A stretch of DNA of 64,000 nucleotides. Source: Mycolicibacterium peregrinum (lineage in GTDB: Bacteria > Actinomycetota > Actinomycetes > Mycobacteriales > Mycobacteriaceae). This document shows positions 50,941 through 60,005 of the stretch, one piece after another (within the stretch, counting starts at the first letter, position 1; each line of letters starts with the position of its first letter). The position numbers were made by a program, and so were the translations under genes. The DNA is taken from NCBI RefSeq assembly GCF_002102345.1, contig NZ_LQPP01000040.1, forward strand, positions 124,001 to 188,000. Direction: 5' to 3'. A model generated the notes under the pieces. That model made no database searches and was not told the DNA's origin. It saw only the letters and a program-made list of their open reading frames with translations.

Positions 50941-52247
50941 CAGTGATACTCGCTCAGCCTCGGCGCGACACCGGCGGCCACCGCCAGTGCGGCCAGCACA
51001 CTGATTGCTGCGGCACCGGCGGGAAGGGCACCAAGCGCCGCGTAGGCGCGGGTGATCCCGTCGCGCTGCCGATCGCGCAAGCGACCGATCTCGGTTCCCA
51101 AAGCCGCATCAAGCCTGCCGAACAGGACCGTGGAGTGCTGCGGCCCGCCGTCCCGCGCGATCGCCACGGCCCCGGCGTAATCGCCACGGCCCAGCAGTCT
51201 CCGGGCCTCGGCGTGCGATGCCTTCCATTCCCGCAGTGCTTCTTGAGCCCCGTCGGCGGGGTGCTGGTCGAGAATCCGGCCGACATCGGTGGTGCGCTGT
51301 TCGAATCGGACGTCGGAGAGCGGGTCGGACCCGCGTTTGAGCAGTCCGAGGATCTCGTCGGCGCGGGCCTGCTGGACCAGAATCCGGGCAGTAACCGCCG
51401 ATTCCAATGGCTCGCCGCCTTCGGTGCGGGCGCTGTTGACCGCATGTGTCACCACCAGCCCGGCCCCTGCCAACCACACCGTGAGCACGATCATCAACAC
51501 CGACGCCACCCCCAGACCGGGGTTGAGGCGCCGATGACTGCGCCTGGCGAGAAAAACCTGCGCCACCACCAACAACCCCACCACGAGCGCGGCTCCCGCG
51601 GTCAGCGCCCACGGTGTGGCAGCCGAGCGTCCCGGTGCCGTGACGGCCTCGGCCTGCGTCCGGTACAGCTGCTCGGCATCGGGCAGGATGGACTCCTGAA
51701 GCAGCGTGGACGATTCGCTGAGGTACCCGACGCCGATCGGGTGGCCGCCGCGGTTCGTCGCCCGGGCAGTCGCCATCATGCCGCTGTACACCGCCAGCTG
51801 GTTGGACAGGTCGGTGAGCAACGTCAGCGATTGGATGTCGTTGGGCGACACCCCGTTCGATGCGGTGACCAGACCGGCCGACGCCTCACCTACCGACGCG
51901 TCATAACGCTCACGGACCTCGCGCGGTTCGACACCACCGGCCAGAAACGCGGTGGCCGCGGTGGTGTTGGCCGACGACAGCGAACTGTAGATCCGTTGCG
52001 CGGCATCGGCCAGCGGCTCGGTGTGTGACCGCAGGGTCTCCAGTTGGCGTTGCCGGCTGGACTCCATCGCCGACGCCGCCACGCCCACAATCAGAATTGC
52101 CGCCACCAGGACGACGGCCAGCACCGCGATCCGGCCCGGTGTGGCCCGCAGGAAATCGACGACCGGCCGGTCTTGTTCCTCGGCGTCGGCGAGCACGGAT
52201 TCGTCGAGTGTGAGCGTCTGCCGACTCTCCGACTCACCGCTGTGCAC
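50940..52247 (-). CDS. glnX: GlnX-like four-helix membrane signalling protein
   Basis: 435 residues from GTG 52247. Transmembrane helices near 40-62 (IAVLAVVLVAAILIVGVAAS), in the middle (ALTAGAALVVGLLVVAQVFL and VASVLMIVLTVWLAGAGLVV) and at the C-terminus (AAISVLAALAVAAGVAP). The two extracytoplasmic parts are helical and would contact GlnH. In mycobacteria GlnX links GlnH binding to PknG activity. First gene of the operon; a hairpin separates it from the amine oxidase. Confidence 0.85.
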   Translation of the reverse strand: MHSGESESRQTLTLDESVLADAEEQDRPVVDFLRATPGRIAVLAVVLVAAILIVGVAASAMESSRQRQLETLRSHTEPLADAAQRIYSSLSSANTTAATAFLAGGVEPREVRERYDASVGEASAGLVTASNGVSPNDIQSLTLLTDLSNQLAVYSGMMATARATNRGGHPIGVGYLSESSTLLQESILPDAEQLYRTQAEAVTAPGRSAATPWALTAGAALVVGLLVVAQVFLARRSHRRLNPGLGVASVLMIVLTVWLAGAGLVVTHAVNSARTEGGEPLESAVTARILVQQARADEILGLLKRGSDPLSDVRFEQRTTDVGRILDQHPADGAQEALREWKASHAEARRLLGRGDYAGAVAIARDGGPQHSTVLFGRLDAALGTEIGRLRDRQRDGITRAYAALGALPAGAAAISVLAALAVAAGVAPRLSEYH

Positions 52248-52286
52248 TCGACATCACCTCGCCGCAGGCTGGTCCGAATTGCACGG

Positions 52287-52316
52287 TAACCCCCGCCAAC
52301 GCGCTACGCGGGGTTA
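52287..52316 (-). terminator. Stem-loop terminator after the amine oxidase gene
   Basis: TAACCCCCGC (52287-52296) pairs with GCGGGGTTA (52308-52316) with one bulge, around an 11-base loop. Directly downstream (minus strand) of the amine oxidase stop at 52317, so it probably terminates that transcript before glnX. There is no U-tract. Confidence 0.6.
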
Positions 52317-53681
52317 TTACGCGGCCGCCACGCTCTCGGCGGCCATCACCTCCGCGGCCGCGCGCTCACCCGAGCGAACCGCGCCGTCGATCCACCCGCA
52401 CATGATGGCCGAACTCTCCGTGCCGGCCCAGTGAATGCGCCCGCACGGTTCGCGGAGGGCATGGCCGAATTCGGTCAGCACCCCCGGCGGTGCGTGGCTG
52501 ATCATCCCGCCACCCGAGTAACGCTCCACGGTCCAGTTCTGCTCGTGGTAACTGATCGGCGAGGCGGCCTTCGGACCGAAGCGGTCGATCAACTCGGCGA
52601 TCACCACGGATTTGCGTTCCGCAGCATCGAGCAGCCCGAGCCGCCGGGCGGCAGGCCCTTCGGTGATGACGCACATGATCCCCGGGGTGCCGGTGTCGGT
52701 GCACGCGTCGATGGTCAGGGTGGCTGGACTGCCCGGAGCCGCGGACTGTCCGCAGAGCCCGTCGGCCCGCCAGAACGCCGTGTCGTAGACGACCGAGATC
52801 TTGAAGACCGCACCGCTGGGCATCCGTTGATGGAGAAACATCCGGTCGACGGGAAGCATTGGCTCATAGGCGATTTGGCTCGCCACGGCAAGCGGGACAG
52901 CGACGATCGCCTGCCGCGCCCGCACTGCCATGCCGTCGGCATGGACCGTCACGCCCCCGTTCTCCTGGGTGATGAGGTGAACCGGTTGCGAAAGATGCAG
53001 CGCCTCACCCAGTTCGGTGGCCATCGGCCCGTAGACGGCCCCCATGCCACCACGCACCCGTGCATCCTGGGCTCCACCCCGATTGGAGATGACGAAGCCA
53101 GGACCCCCGCCCGACCCCATCTGGTGCAGCGCCCACAACAACGACACCTCGGATCCCGCCGAGGTGTAGATGCCGGCCAGCGCCATGTCGAGCATCTCGC
53201 GCGCCTGCTTGGAGCGCATATGCCGGTTGATCCACTCGCCCAGGCTGATCCGGTCCCACTCGACCGCCTTCTTCGCCTCCCACGGGGCATCGAAGGGGAT
53301 CGTCTTGCACATCAGCTCCACTTCGAGCAGTCCGGCGCCGAGGTTGGCGATCGCCCACGGACTCATCGCCCACGGAATCGTGCCGGAATAGCGGTGTTGC
53401 TTGCCGTCCATGACCATCATCGCGCTGCCGTCGACGTACTCCTTGTATTCCTCGACGCCGAACTCGTCCATCAGCGCTTTGATGCGGTCCTGTCCCGGTC
53501 CGATCCAGGCCCCACCCCGGTCGATCCAGGTGCCGTCCGCCAGGACCTCGGTGAAGGTGCGGCCACCCACCCGGTCCCGTGCCTCAAGTAGAGCCACGGA
53601 GCGGCCCGACTGCTTCAGCCGCAGGGCCGCGGTCAAGCCCGCGAACCCCGCACCCACTACGCAACAGTCGACATCTGTCAT
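52317..53681 (-). CDS. Flavin-containing amine oxidase (AofH-like)
   Basis: 454 residues from ATG 53681 (GGGGAGG ribosome-binding site); an in-frame start at 53720 is weaker. FAD motifs: CCVVGAGFAGLTAALRLK, ARDRVGGRTFTEVLADGTWI and C-terminal IHWAGTESSAIMCGWIDGAV. The fold and motifs match monoamine-oxidase family members such as mycobacterial AofH. Oxidatively deaminates amines, releasing H2O2; substrate unknown. Monocistronic. Confidence 0.88.
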   Translation of the reverse strand: MTDVDCCVVGAGFAGLTAALRLKQSGRSVALLEARDRVGGRTFTEVLADGTWIDRGGAWIGPGQDRIKALMDEFGVEEYKEYVDGSAMMVMDGKQHRYSGTIPWAMSPWAIANLGAGLLEVELMCKTIPFDAPWEAKKAVEWDRISLGEWINRHMRSKQAREMLDMALAGIYTSAGSEVSLLWALHQMGSGGGPGFVISNRGGAQDARVRGGMGAVYGPMATELGEALHLSQPVHLITQENGGVTVHADGMAVRARQAIVAVPLAVASQIAYEPMLPVDRMFLHQRMPSGAVFKISVVYDTAFWRADGLCGQSAAPGSPATLTIDACTDTGTPGIMCVITEGPAARRLGLLDAAERKSVVIAELIDRFGPKAASPISYHEQNWTVERYSGGGMISHAPPGVLTEFGHALREPCGRIHWAGTESSAIMCGWIDGAVRSGERAAAEVMAAESVAAA

Positions 53682-54061
53682 GGGTCGCCTCCCCGTTTTC
53701 GACGGGCCAGATTCGCTCAAATTACGCCGTCGTCAGCTGCTACGGAGGCACTGTTGACGGACAGGTGTGGTAAATGCCATAAATTTTGCCGCTCCGGGCA
53801 CAAGTCACTCCGTTCGAGACGGTCCACCGCCATTGCGAACATCGAACCGACACCCTGAAATCTGTCCGGGAGAACGGCTGTGCGATGATGCTTGACCTGC
53901 CCGTTCGCCGGGGACGGCCATTTGTTCGCCTCCTGCTCGCCCAACTCCCAGAGTCGTCAAGCAGTGGTTGACGACTGACCGTCGAACTGGTTGCCATCGA
54001 CAGCACCAGAGAACATTGCGATTCCGGTGATCATCGGCCCCGCCGGTAGGGTCCGGTCCTC
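53682..54061. other. 380-base gap with one stem-loop
   Basis: No convincing gene; short frames here have poor codon composition for this genome. AGTCGTCAA (53952-53960) and TTGACGACT (53968-53976) form a 9-bp stem with a 7-base loop, about 85 bases before the LAS-like gene at 54062. It could be a terminator-like or regulatory hairpin. AT-richer sequence near 53770-53790 might hold the amine-oxidase promoter, but no clear -10/-35 pair is visible. Confidence 0.5.
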
Positions 54062-54682
54062 GTGGGTAGACACCAGTTGAAAACGGATCGGCGTCGCCGG
54101 TCTGCAGCCATGGCTGCGGTCGTCGTGCCTGCCGCCGCACTCATCGTCGTCGGCGCAGACACCGCGCCGGCCACCAAGGGCGACACCGAGGTCGTGCCGG
54201 CCGCGGCCGTCCAGCCCGCCGCCGCGCCAGCCGCCCCGGCGGTACCGGCCGAGCGCGCCGTACGCCGGAACATGAGGTTCCCCCTGCCCGCCGGCCGCGC
54301 CTCCGAAAAGGGCCTACAGGTGGAGACCATCTTGGCCGCCCGCGCAGTCAGCGCGAGGTTCCCCCAGATTCTGGACATCGGCGGGGTCCGGGCCGATTCG
54401 ATGAAGTGGCACCCGAACGGGCAGGCGATCGACGTGATGATCCCGAACTACGCCACCCCGGAAGGTAAAGCGCTCGGAGACAAGATCGTCGGATACGTCC
54501 TCGACAACGCCGATCGGTTCGGTGTGAACCACGTGATCTTCCGCCAACAGATCTACTCCCGCGGCCGGGCTCCCAGAATGATGTCGGACCGCGGCGGCGT
54601 CACCGCCAACCACTTCGACCACGTTCACATCGCCACCAACGGTGGTGGATTCCCCACCGGGCACGAAACGTACCTGACGTAA
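54062..54682 (+). CDS. Secreted LAS/M15-like protein (ARB-07466-type), copy 2
   Basis: 206 residues from GTG 54062. Positively charged N-terminus and hydrophobic segment (AAMAAVVVPAAALIVVGADT), Ala/Pro/Val-rich linker, then the metal-site pattern WHPNGQAIDVMIPN and NHFDHVHIATNGGG. Closely parallels the 46268 protein, including the end GHETY. Probably exported; a wall-directed hydrolase or binding role is inferred. Followed by a hairpin before mmpS. Confidence 0.75.
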   Translation: MGRHQLKTDRRRRSAAMAAVVVPAAALIVVGADTAPATKGDTEVVPAAAVQPAAAPAAPAVPAERAVRRNMRFPLPAGRASEKGLQVETILAARAVSARFPQILDIGGVRADSMKWHPNGQAIDVMIPNYATPEGKALGDKIVGYVLDNADRFGVNHVIFRQQIYSRGRAPRMMSDRGGVTANHFDHVHIATNGGGFPTGHETYLT

Positions 54683-54733
54683 TTCCGCGGCTCGTCCACC
54701 ATCGGAATTCCCAGCTTTCACACAGGAAAAATC

Positions 54734-54764
54734 CGCAGCCACAAGGTTGTGGTGTCCGGCTGCG
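54734..54764. terminator. Nested hairpin between the LAS-like gene and mmpS
   Basis: CGCAGCC (54734-54740) pairs with GGCTGCG (54758-54764), and inside it CCACAA (54739-54744) pairs with TTGTGG (54747-54752); the two stems share two bases, so one forms at a time. It lies about 50 bases after the LAS-like stop and 90 before mmpS. Terminator or 5' regulatory structure. Confidence 0.45.
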
Positions 54765-54853
54765 TGCCATAACGTCAACCTAGTTGATTAGCCGTCCTAG
54801 AGGAGCTACCCCTTACCGTCCGCGCCTGGTCGACGCCTACGAAAGGGTCACGG

Positions 54854-55300
54854 ATGCAACGGGTTTCGTTGATTCGTCGACTCGGCCAACGCTGGATGGT
54901 GCTGGTGGCGATAGTCGTGCTGCTGGTCGCTGGATTCGTGGTGAACCGACTGCACGGCATCTTCGCCTCCCACGACGTCACCTCCACACCCAGCGGCTCG
55001 GTGAACGACATCGTCCCGTTCAACCCCAGACATGTGGTCATCGAGGTCTTCGGTCCGCCCGGCACGGTGGCCACCATCACCTACCTCGGCGTCAACGCCC
55101 AACCCCAGCGCGCCGACGACGTCGCCCTGCCGTGGGCCTATGACACAACCACCACGCAGCCGGCGGTGTTCGTCAATGTCCAGGCCCAGGGAGACAGCAG
55201 TTCGATCGGATGCCGGATCAAGATCGATGACGTGATCAAGGACGAGAGAACAGTGAACACCTTGAACGCCTACACCTCGTGCCTGGACAAGTCCGGATGA
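54854..55300 (+). CDS. MmpS family membrane accessory protein
   Basis: 148 residues. Single N-terminal membrane helix (MVLVAIVVLLVAGFVVNRLH) and an extracytoplasmic beta domain with the MmpS motif VVIEVFGPPGTVATITYLG; one C-terminal Cys (AYTSCLDKSG). MmpS proteins assist their partner MmpL in lipid or siderophore export. Overlaps mmpL by four bases (ATGA). Confidence 0.92.
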   Translation: MQRVSLIRRLGQRWMVLVAIVVLLVAGFVVNRLHGIFASHDVTSTPSGSVNDIVPFNPRHVVIEVFGPPGTVATITYLGVNAQPQRADDVALPWAYDTTTTQPAVFVNVQAQGDSSSIGCRIKIDDVIKDERTVNTLNAYTSCLDKSG

Positions 55301-58176
55301 GCACCCAGCGGGTTCCGGACTTCATCCGGCGGTTCTCAGTGGTCATCGCACTGTTCTGGCTTGGCCTGGCGGTGGTGACCAACGTTTTCGTGCCACAGCT
55401 CGAGACCGTCGCCGAATCGCACAACGTGTCATTGAGCCCTCAGGACGCGCCGTCGCTGCAAGCCGCCAAGCGGATCGGCAAGGTGTTCGACGAATTCGAT
55501 TCCGACAGTTCGGCGATGATCGTCCTGGAGGGCGATCAACCGCTCGGCGCCGACGCGCACCACTACTACGACGGCTTGGTCCAGAAGCTCCGCGAGGACA
55601 CCAAGCACGTCCAGCACATCCAGGATTTCTGGGGAGATCCGCTGACGGCGGCGGGCTCGCAGAGCACCGACGGCAAGGCCGCACTGGTGCAGGTGTACCT
55701 CGCCGGCAACCAAGGTGAGTCGCTCGCGAACGAGTCCGTCGACTCGGTGCGCAACATCGTCAACCAGACGACGCCGCCACCGGGCGTCGAGGCCTATGTC
55801 ACCGGCGCCGCTCCCCTGGTCACCGACCAGTTCGAGGTGGGCCGCCACGGAACCCTGAAAACCACGCTGATCACCATCGGGGTGATCGCGGTGATGCTGT
55901 TCTCGCTCTACCGCCGGCTCACGACGGTGTTCTTCGTGATCTTCACGGTGATGATCGAGCTGACCGCGTCCCGTGGTGTCGTCGCGGTGCTCGCCAACGC
56001 CGGGATCATCGAGCTGTCAACGTATTCGACCAATCTGCTGACGCTGCTGGTCATCGCCGCCGGCACCGACTACGCGATCTTCATCCTCGGCCGGTTCCAC
56101 GAAGCGCGTCATGCCGGGCAGGACCGTGTCACCGCGTTCAACACGATGTACCACGGAACCGCACACATCATCCTGGGTTCGGGTCTGACGATCGCCGGGG
56201 CCGTGCTGTGCCTGACCTTCACCCGCCTCCCGTACTTCCAGAGCCTCGGAATTCCCGCCGGTACCGGCGTGCTGGTCGCCGTGGTGGCCGCGTTGACGCT
56301 GGCCCCGGCATTGCTCGTCATCGGCCGCCATTTCGGTCTGTTCGAGCCCGCCCGACCCATGCGCACCCGGGGTTGGCGACGCATCGGCACGGCGATCGCA
56401 CGGTGGCCCGGCCCCATCCTGGTGGTGACGATCGCCGTTGCCCTCATCGGACTGCTCGCCCTGCCTCGTTATCAGACGAGTTACGACGCCCGGCCCTACA
56501 TGCCCGCCAGCGCTCCGGCCAACGTCGGTTACGCCGCCGCCGAACGCCACTTCTCGCAATCTCGGCTCAATCCCGAGCTGTTGATGATCGAAGCGGATCA
56601 CGATCTGCGCAATTCCACCGACATGATCCTGCTGGAACGCGTCGCCAAGGCGGTGTTCCATACCGACGGCATCGCCCAGGTGCAGTCGATCACCCGCCCA
56701 CTGGGCACCCCACTGGACCACACGTCGATCCCGTTCCAGATCAGCGCGGGCAGTGCACAGCAGATCAACAACCTACCCTTCCAGCAGGCCCGCGGTGCCG
56801 ACCTGCTCAAACAGGTTGACGTGATCAACAATTCGATCGACGTCCTGCGCCAGCAGTATTCCCTGCAACAACAGTCGGCCGCCGTCACCGACGAGCAGGC
56901 CAAGGCGTTCCAGCAGACCGTCGCCACGGCGCAGAACCTGCGCGACAAGATCGCCGACTTCGACGATCAGTTCCGTCCGCTGCGTAACTATTTCTACTGG
57001 GAACCGCACTGTTTCGACATCCCGATGTGCGCGGCGTTGAGGTCGGTCTTCGATGCGCTCGACGGTATCGACGCGCTCACCGATCAGCTGGCCAGCGTCT
57101 CGGGCAGCATCTCCAAACTGGATGCGCTGCAACCGAAACTGCTCGCGCTGATCCCTCCGCAGATCGCGAGTCAGCAAACCAACCGCGACCTCACACTGAC
57201 CAACTACGCCACCACCTCGGGCATCAACGCCCAGACGGAGGCCGCGCTGCAGAACGCCACCGCGCTGGGCCAGGCGTACGACGCGTCGAAAACCGACGAC
57301 TCCTTCTACCTGCCGCCGGAGGCGTTCACCAACCCCGAGTTCCAACGCGGCATGAAGCTGTTCATGTCACCGGACGGCAAGGCCGCCCGCATGATCATCA
57401 CCCACGACGGGGATCCCGCTACGCCGGAAGGTATTTCGCACATCGATGCCATCCGGCATGCCGCCCAGGGAGCCGTCAAGGGCACACCACTGGCCGGATC
57501 CAAGATCTACCTCGCCGGCACAGCGGCGACGTACAAGGACATCCAGGATGGCGCCAAATACGATCTCATGATCGCCGCGATCGCCGCGCTCAGCCTGATC
57601 CTGCTGGTGATGATGTTCATCACCCGCAGCATTGTCGCCGCGCTCGTCATCGTGGGGACCGTGGCGCTGTCGCTGGGTGCCTCGTTCGGGCTCTCGGTGC
57701 TGATCTGGCAGGACCTGTTCGGCATCGACCTGTTCTGGATCGTGCTGGCACTGGCCGTGATCCTGCTGTTGGCGGTCGGCTCGGACTACAACCTGCTGCT
57801 GGTCTCGCGGTTCAAGGAGGAGATACATGCCGGGTTGAACACCGGCATCATCCGGTCGATGGCCGGTTCCGGCGCGGTGGTGACTTCGGCCGGCCTGGTC
57901 TTCGCCGCCACCATGGCGTCGTTCATCTTCGCCGACCTTCGGGTCCTCGGTCAGATCGGCACCACCATCGCCCTCGGCCTGCTGTTCGACACGCTGATCG
58001 TGCGGTCGTTCATGACGCCGTCCATTGCCACACTGCTCGGCCGGTGGTTCTGGTGGCCACTCCGGATCCGGCCGCGTCCGGCGAGCCAGATGCTGCAGCC
58101 GTACGGATCACGCGCCTCGGTTCGCCAGCTTCTGCTGTGGGAGGACGACGACGCGGCGGCTCCGTCCCAGAAGTAA
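55297..58176 (+). CDS. MmpL family RND transporter
   Basis: 959 residues from ATG 55297. RND-type topology with two large extracytoplasmic loops. Proton-relay motifs GTDYAIFILGRFHEARHAG and GSDYNLLLVSRFKEEI carry the paired Asp-Tyr. The second loop has coiled-coil-like helices (around QVDVINNSIDVLRQQYSLQQ and DALTDQLASVSGSISKLDAL) and a CFDIPMC disulfide candidate, as in MmpL4/MmpL5-like members. Exports lipids, glycopeptidolipid precursors or siderophores; cargo not determined. Operon with mmpS. Confidence 0.93.
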   Translation: MSTQRVPDFIRRFSVVIALFWLGLAVVTNVFVPQLETVAESHNVSLSPQDAPSLQAAKRIGKVFDEFDSDSSAMIVLEGDQPLGADAHHYYDGLVQKLREDTKHVQHIQDFWGDPLTAAGSQSTDGKAALVQVYLAGNQGESLANESVDSVRNIVNQTTPPPGVEAYVTGAAPLVTDQFEVGRHGTLKTTLITIGVIAVMLFSLYRRLTTVFFVIFTVMIELTASRGVVAVLANAGIIELSTYSTNLLTLLVIAAGTDYAIFILGRFHEARHAGQDRVTAFNTMYHGTAHIILGSGLTIAGAVLCLTFTRLPYFQSLGIPAGTGVLVAVVAALTLAPALLVIGRHFGLFEPARPMRTRGWRRIGTAIARWPGPILVVTIAVALIGLLALPRYQTSYDARPYMPASAPANVGYAAAERHFSQSRLNPELLMIEADHDLRNSTDMILLERVAKAVFHTDGIAQVQSITRPLGTPLDHTSIPFQISAGSAQQINNLPFQQARGADLLKQVDVINNSIDVLRQQYSLQQQSAAVTDEQAKAFQQTVATAQNLRDKIADFDDQFRPLRNYFYWEPHCFDIPMCAALRSVFDALDGIDALTDQLASVSGSISKLDALQPKLLALIPPQIASQQTNRDLTLTNYATTSGINAQTEAALQNATALGQAYDASKTDDSFYLPPEAFTNPEFQRGMKLFMSPDGKAARMIITHDGDPATPEGISHIDAIRHAAQGAVKGTPLAGSKIYLAGTAATYKDIQDGAKYDLMIAAIAALSLILLVMMFITRSIVAALVIVGTVALSLGASFGLSVLIWQDLFGIDLFWIVLALAVILLLAVGSDYNLLLVSRFKEEIHAGLNTGIIRSMAGSGAVVTSAGLVFAATMASFIFADLRVLGQIGTTIALGLLFDTLIVRSFMTPSIATLLGRWFWWPLRIRPRPASQMLQPYGSRASVRQLLLWEDDDAAAPSQK

Positions 58177-58182
58177 CGGAAG

Positions 58183-58659
58183 TCAGCTTCTCGCAGCAGA
58201 ACTGAGCTCGTCAGACGGTTCGTCCGTCACCTCAACGTCCCGCAGCTTCCCCTTCAGCCCCGCGACCCGGCGGAGCTGAGCGGCGATGTTCATGGAGGTC
58301 AACATCGGGATTCCCCCGATGAAGGTCCGGAAAGACGGGTTGCCGCCATCGCGATGCAGCATGTACATGCAGCCGACGACGTAGAAGAAGCCCATCGTGA
58401 AGAGAACCGCCGGCATCGCATAGGCGAGCGGAGAGCGAGCGTCGTTCACCAGCTCGGTCGCGTAGTCGAACTCATCCCGCGACATCGGTTCACGCTTGCG
58501 CAGCTTGGCGAGCACCGCCTTGTGGGCGCCGACCTTCTCGCCCAATGACGCGGGGGTTCTCTTCTCCAGCCGGCCGATGTACACGAACACGCATGCGGCG
58601 AACGTCACTGCCATGACGCCGGCGAGGATCGTCAGGTCGCCCCAGATTCCGAGATCCAC
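58183..58659 (-). CDS. Membrane protein of unknown function
   Basis: 158 residues from GTG 58659, with two or three hydrophobic helices (ILAGVMAVTFAACVFVYIG; YAMPAVLFTMGFFYVVGCMY). The loop holds a positively charged segment (HKAVLAKLRKREPMSRDEFD). Converges with mmpL (6 bases apart). Not recognised. Confidence 0.65.
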   Translation of the reverse strand: MDLGIWGDLTILAGVMAVTFAACVFVYIGRLEKRTPASLGEKVGAHKAVLAKLRKREPMSRDEFDYATELVNDARSPLAYAMPAVLFTMGFFYVVGCMYMLHRDGGNPSFRTFIGGIPMLTSMNIAAQLRRVAGLKGKLRDVEVTDEPSDELSSAARS

Positions 58660-58781
58660 TCGTCGCTCCCCTACCTGCCATCTGACATCGCCGTATTACC
58701 TAGAACCACTAACGACGCTACCGCAGGCTCGGCCCGTCAAAGCACTACCAACAGGACTTTCGCAGGAAAGCCGACCGACTC

Positions 58782-59084
58782 CTACTCGGCGCCGCTGACG
58801 TCCTCCAACCGCTGACCCACCCGGGCCAGCGCCTCGTCGAACACATCGACCTTTTCACCGCGCTTCTCGTTGGCCGGCTGTGCAGCGCCACGAGCGCCTT
58901 CGGCCTCGACGCGGGCCGCCCCCTGGCGGCGCAATAAGCTGAAGTTCTTCTCACGCGCTTGCCTGAGCCGACTCTGCAGATCCTTCAGCGACTTCTCATC
59001 CATACGGGCCAGAGCCTCTGGATGACTCTCGGCGATCAACGAATCTTCCTGCGGGGTCAGGTTCACATGATGGTTGCTCACCAT
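58782..59084 (-). CDS. Small helical protein of unknown function
   Basis: 100 residues from ATG 59084 (MVSNHHVNLTPQEDSLIAES). Charged, largely helical (SLKDLQSRLRQAREKNFSLL; KRGEKVDVFDEALARVGQRL), no signal or membrane helix. Divergent from the membrane protein gene at 59190. May form a coiled coil. Not recognised. Confidence 0.6.
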   Translation of the reverse strand: MVSNHHVNLTPQEDSLIAESHPEALARMDEKSLKDLQSRLRQAREKNFSLLRRQGAARVEAEGARGAAQPANEKRGEKVDVFDEALARVGQRLEDVSGAE

Positions 59085-59189
59085 TGATTCATAGCCCGCG
59101 CTGGTCCGGCTGAAAAGTGATTCGCCCCGCACCAGCCGAACTTGTCGCTCGCCGTCCCCACGGGGTTCACCTTTGCCGACGGGGAAATT

Positions 59190-60005
59190 GTGGATCGTCG
59201 GCGTGCCGGAACCAGCATCGAGAGCAAACGGCGCGATGATGCTGATGTGGCTGATGATGCGAATGTGACCAACGCTGTCCCGGTGCCCCCGACATCCACC
59301 CCGGAGGCCGGCGAGGTGCGCACTGAACCCGAGACAGTCACCGGTGCTCCGGCTCCGCAGCAGCGCGTCTGGACGATGCCCAAATCACCCGTCACGCGTG
59401 AGCAAGCCGATGAGGTGGGCCGGCTCGCCCGTAACGCTGTCACCGCCATCATGAAGTTCATCGCCGGCATTGCCCGGTATGTCGCCCGTACCGTTCGGCA
59501 GCTGGCCCTGGCGATCGAGGCGGTACCCCCGGCCATGCGCGTACTGACCCTGATGGGCGTCTTCGCGCTCCTTGGCATCGTCGGCGCGATCGCGCTGGAG
59601 GGCACCGTCGCCCTGGTGTGCATCGTCGTGATCATCCCGCTGTGCTCGATCTCCCTCGGCGTGCTCGGACACCGCTGGTACAGCGGACTCGGCACCCAGT
59701 CCGTGCCGAGCGCGGCGGTCCCCGCCGCTCCAGCGCCGGTCTCGGACTTGCAGCGTTCGATCGAATACGTCGACAAGAAACTCACACTCGCACTCAACGC
59801 TTTTGGCGCCGAGCGTCAACAACACGCGATGATCGCCCTCTTCCAGGCCAAGACCGCTGTCGAGCTCACGCTCGGCACGGAGCAGGACACAGCGAGCCAC
59901 GTCGACGCGTTGCTGGCTGTGGACGACCATGACGCGCGGCCGCGCATCCGGGCCGGCTCGGCGGCAAAGACCCTGCGGGAAAACAACTCTCTGGCCGCCT
60001 CATGA
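59190..60005 (+). CDS. Two-helix membrane protein with Pro/Thr-rich head, unknown
   Basis: About 271 residues from GTG 59190 (GGGGA upstream; a TTG at 59142 is an alternative). Disordered Pro/Thr/Glu-rich N-terminal third, amphipathic helices, two adjacent membrane helices (VLTLMGVFALLGIVGAIALE; LVCIVVIIPLCSISLGVLG) and a helical cytoplasmic C-terminus (DLQRSIEYVDKKLTLALNAF). Overlaps the next gene by four bases (ATGA). Function unknown. Confidence 0.6.
   Translation: MDRRRAGTSIESKRRDDADVADDANVTNAVPVPPTSTPEAGEVRTEPETVTGAPAPQQRVWTMPKSPVTREQADEVGRLARNAVTAIMKFIAGIARYVARTVRQLALAIEAVPPAMRVLTLMGVFALLGIVGAIALEGTVALVCIVVIIPLCSISLGVLGHRWYSGLGTQSVPSAAVPAAPAPVSDLQRSIEYVDKKLTLALNAFGAERQQHAMIALFQAKTAVELTLGTEQDTASHVDALLAVDDHDARPRIRAGSAAKTLRENNSLAAS

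Noticed and set aside
53717..54006. Short minus-strand frames in the 53682-54061 gap
   Set aside because: No ribosome-binding sites and no GC3 bias typical of this genome.
58354..58798. Small plus-strand frames after mmpL
   Set aside because: They lie opposite the membrane protein at 58183 or in unconserved sequence and lack ribosome-binding sites.
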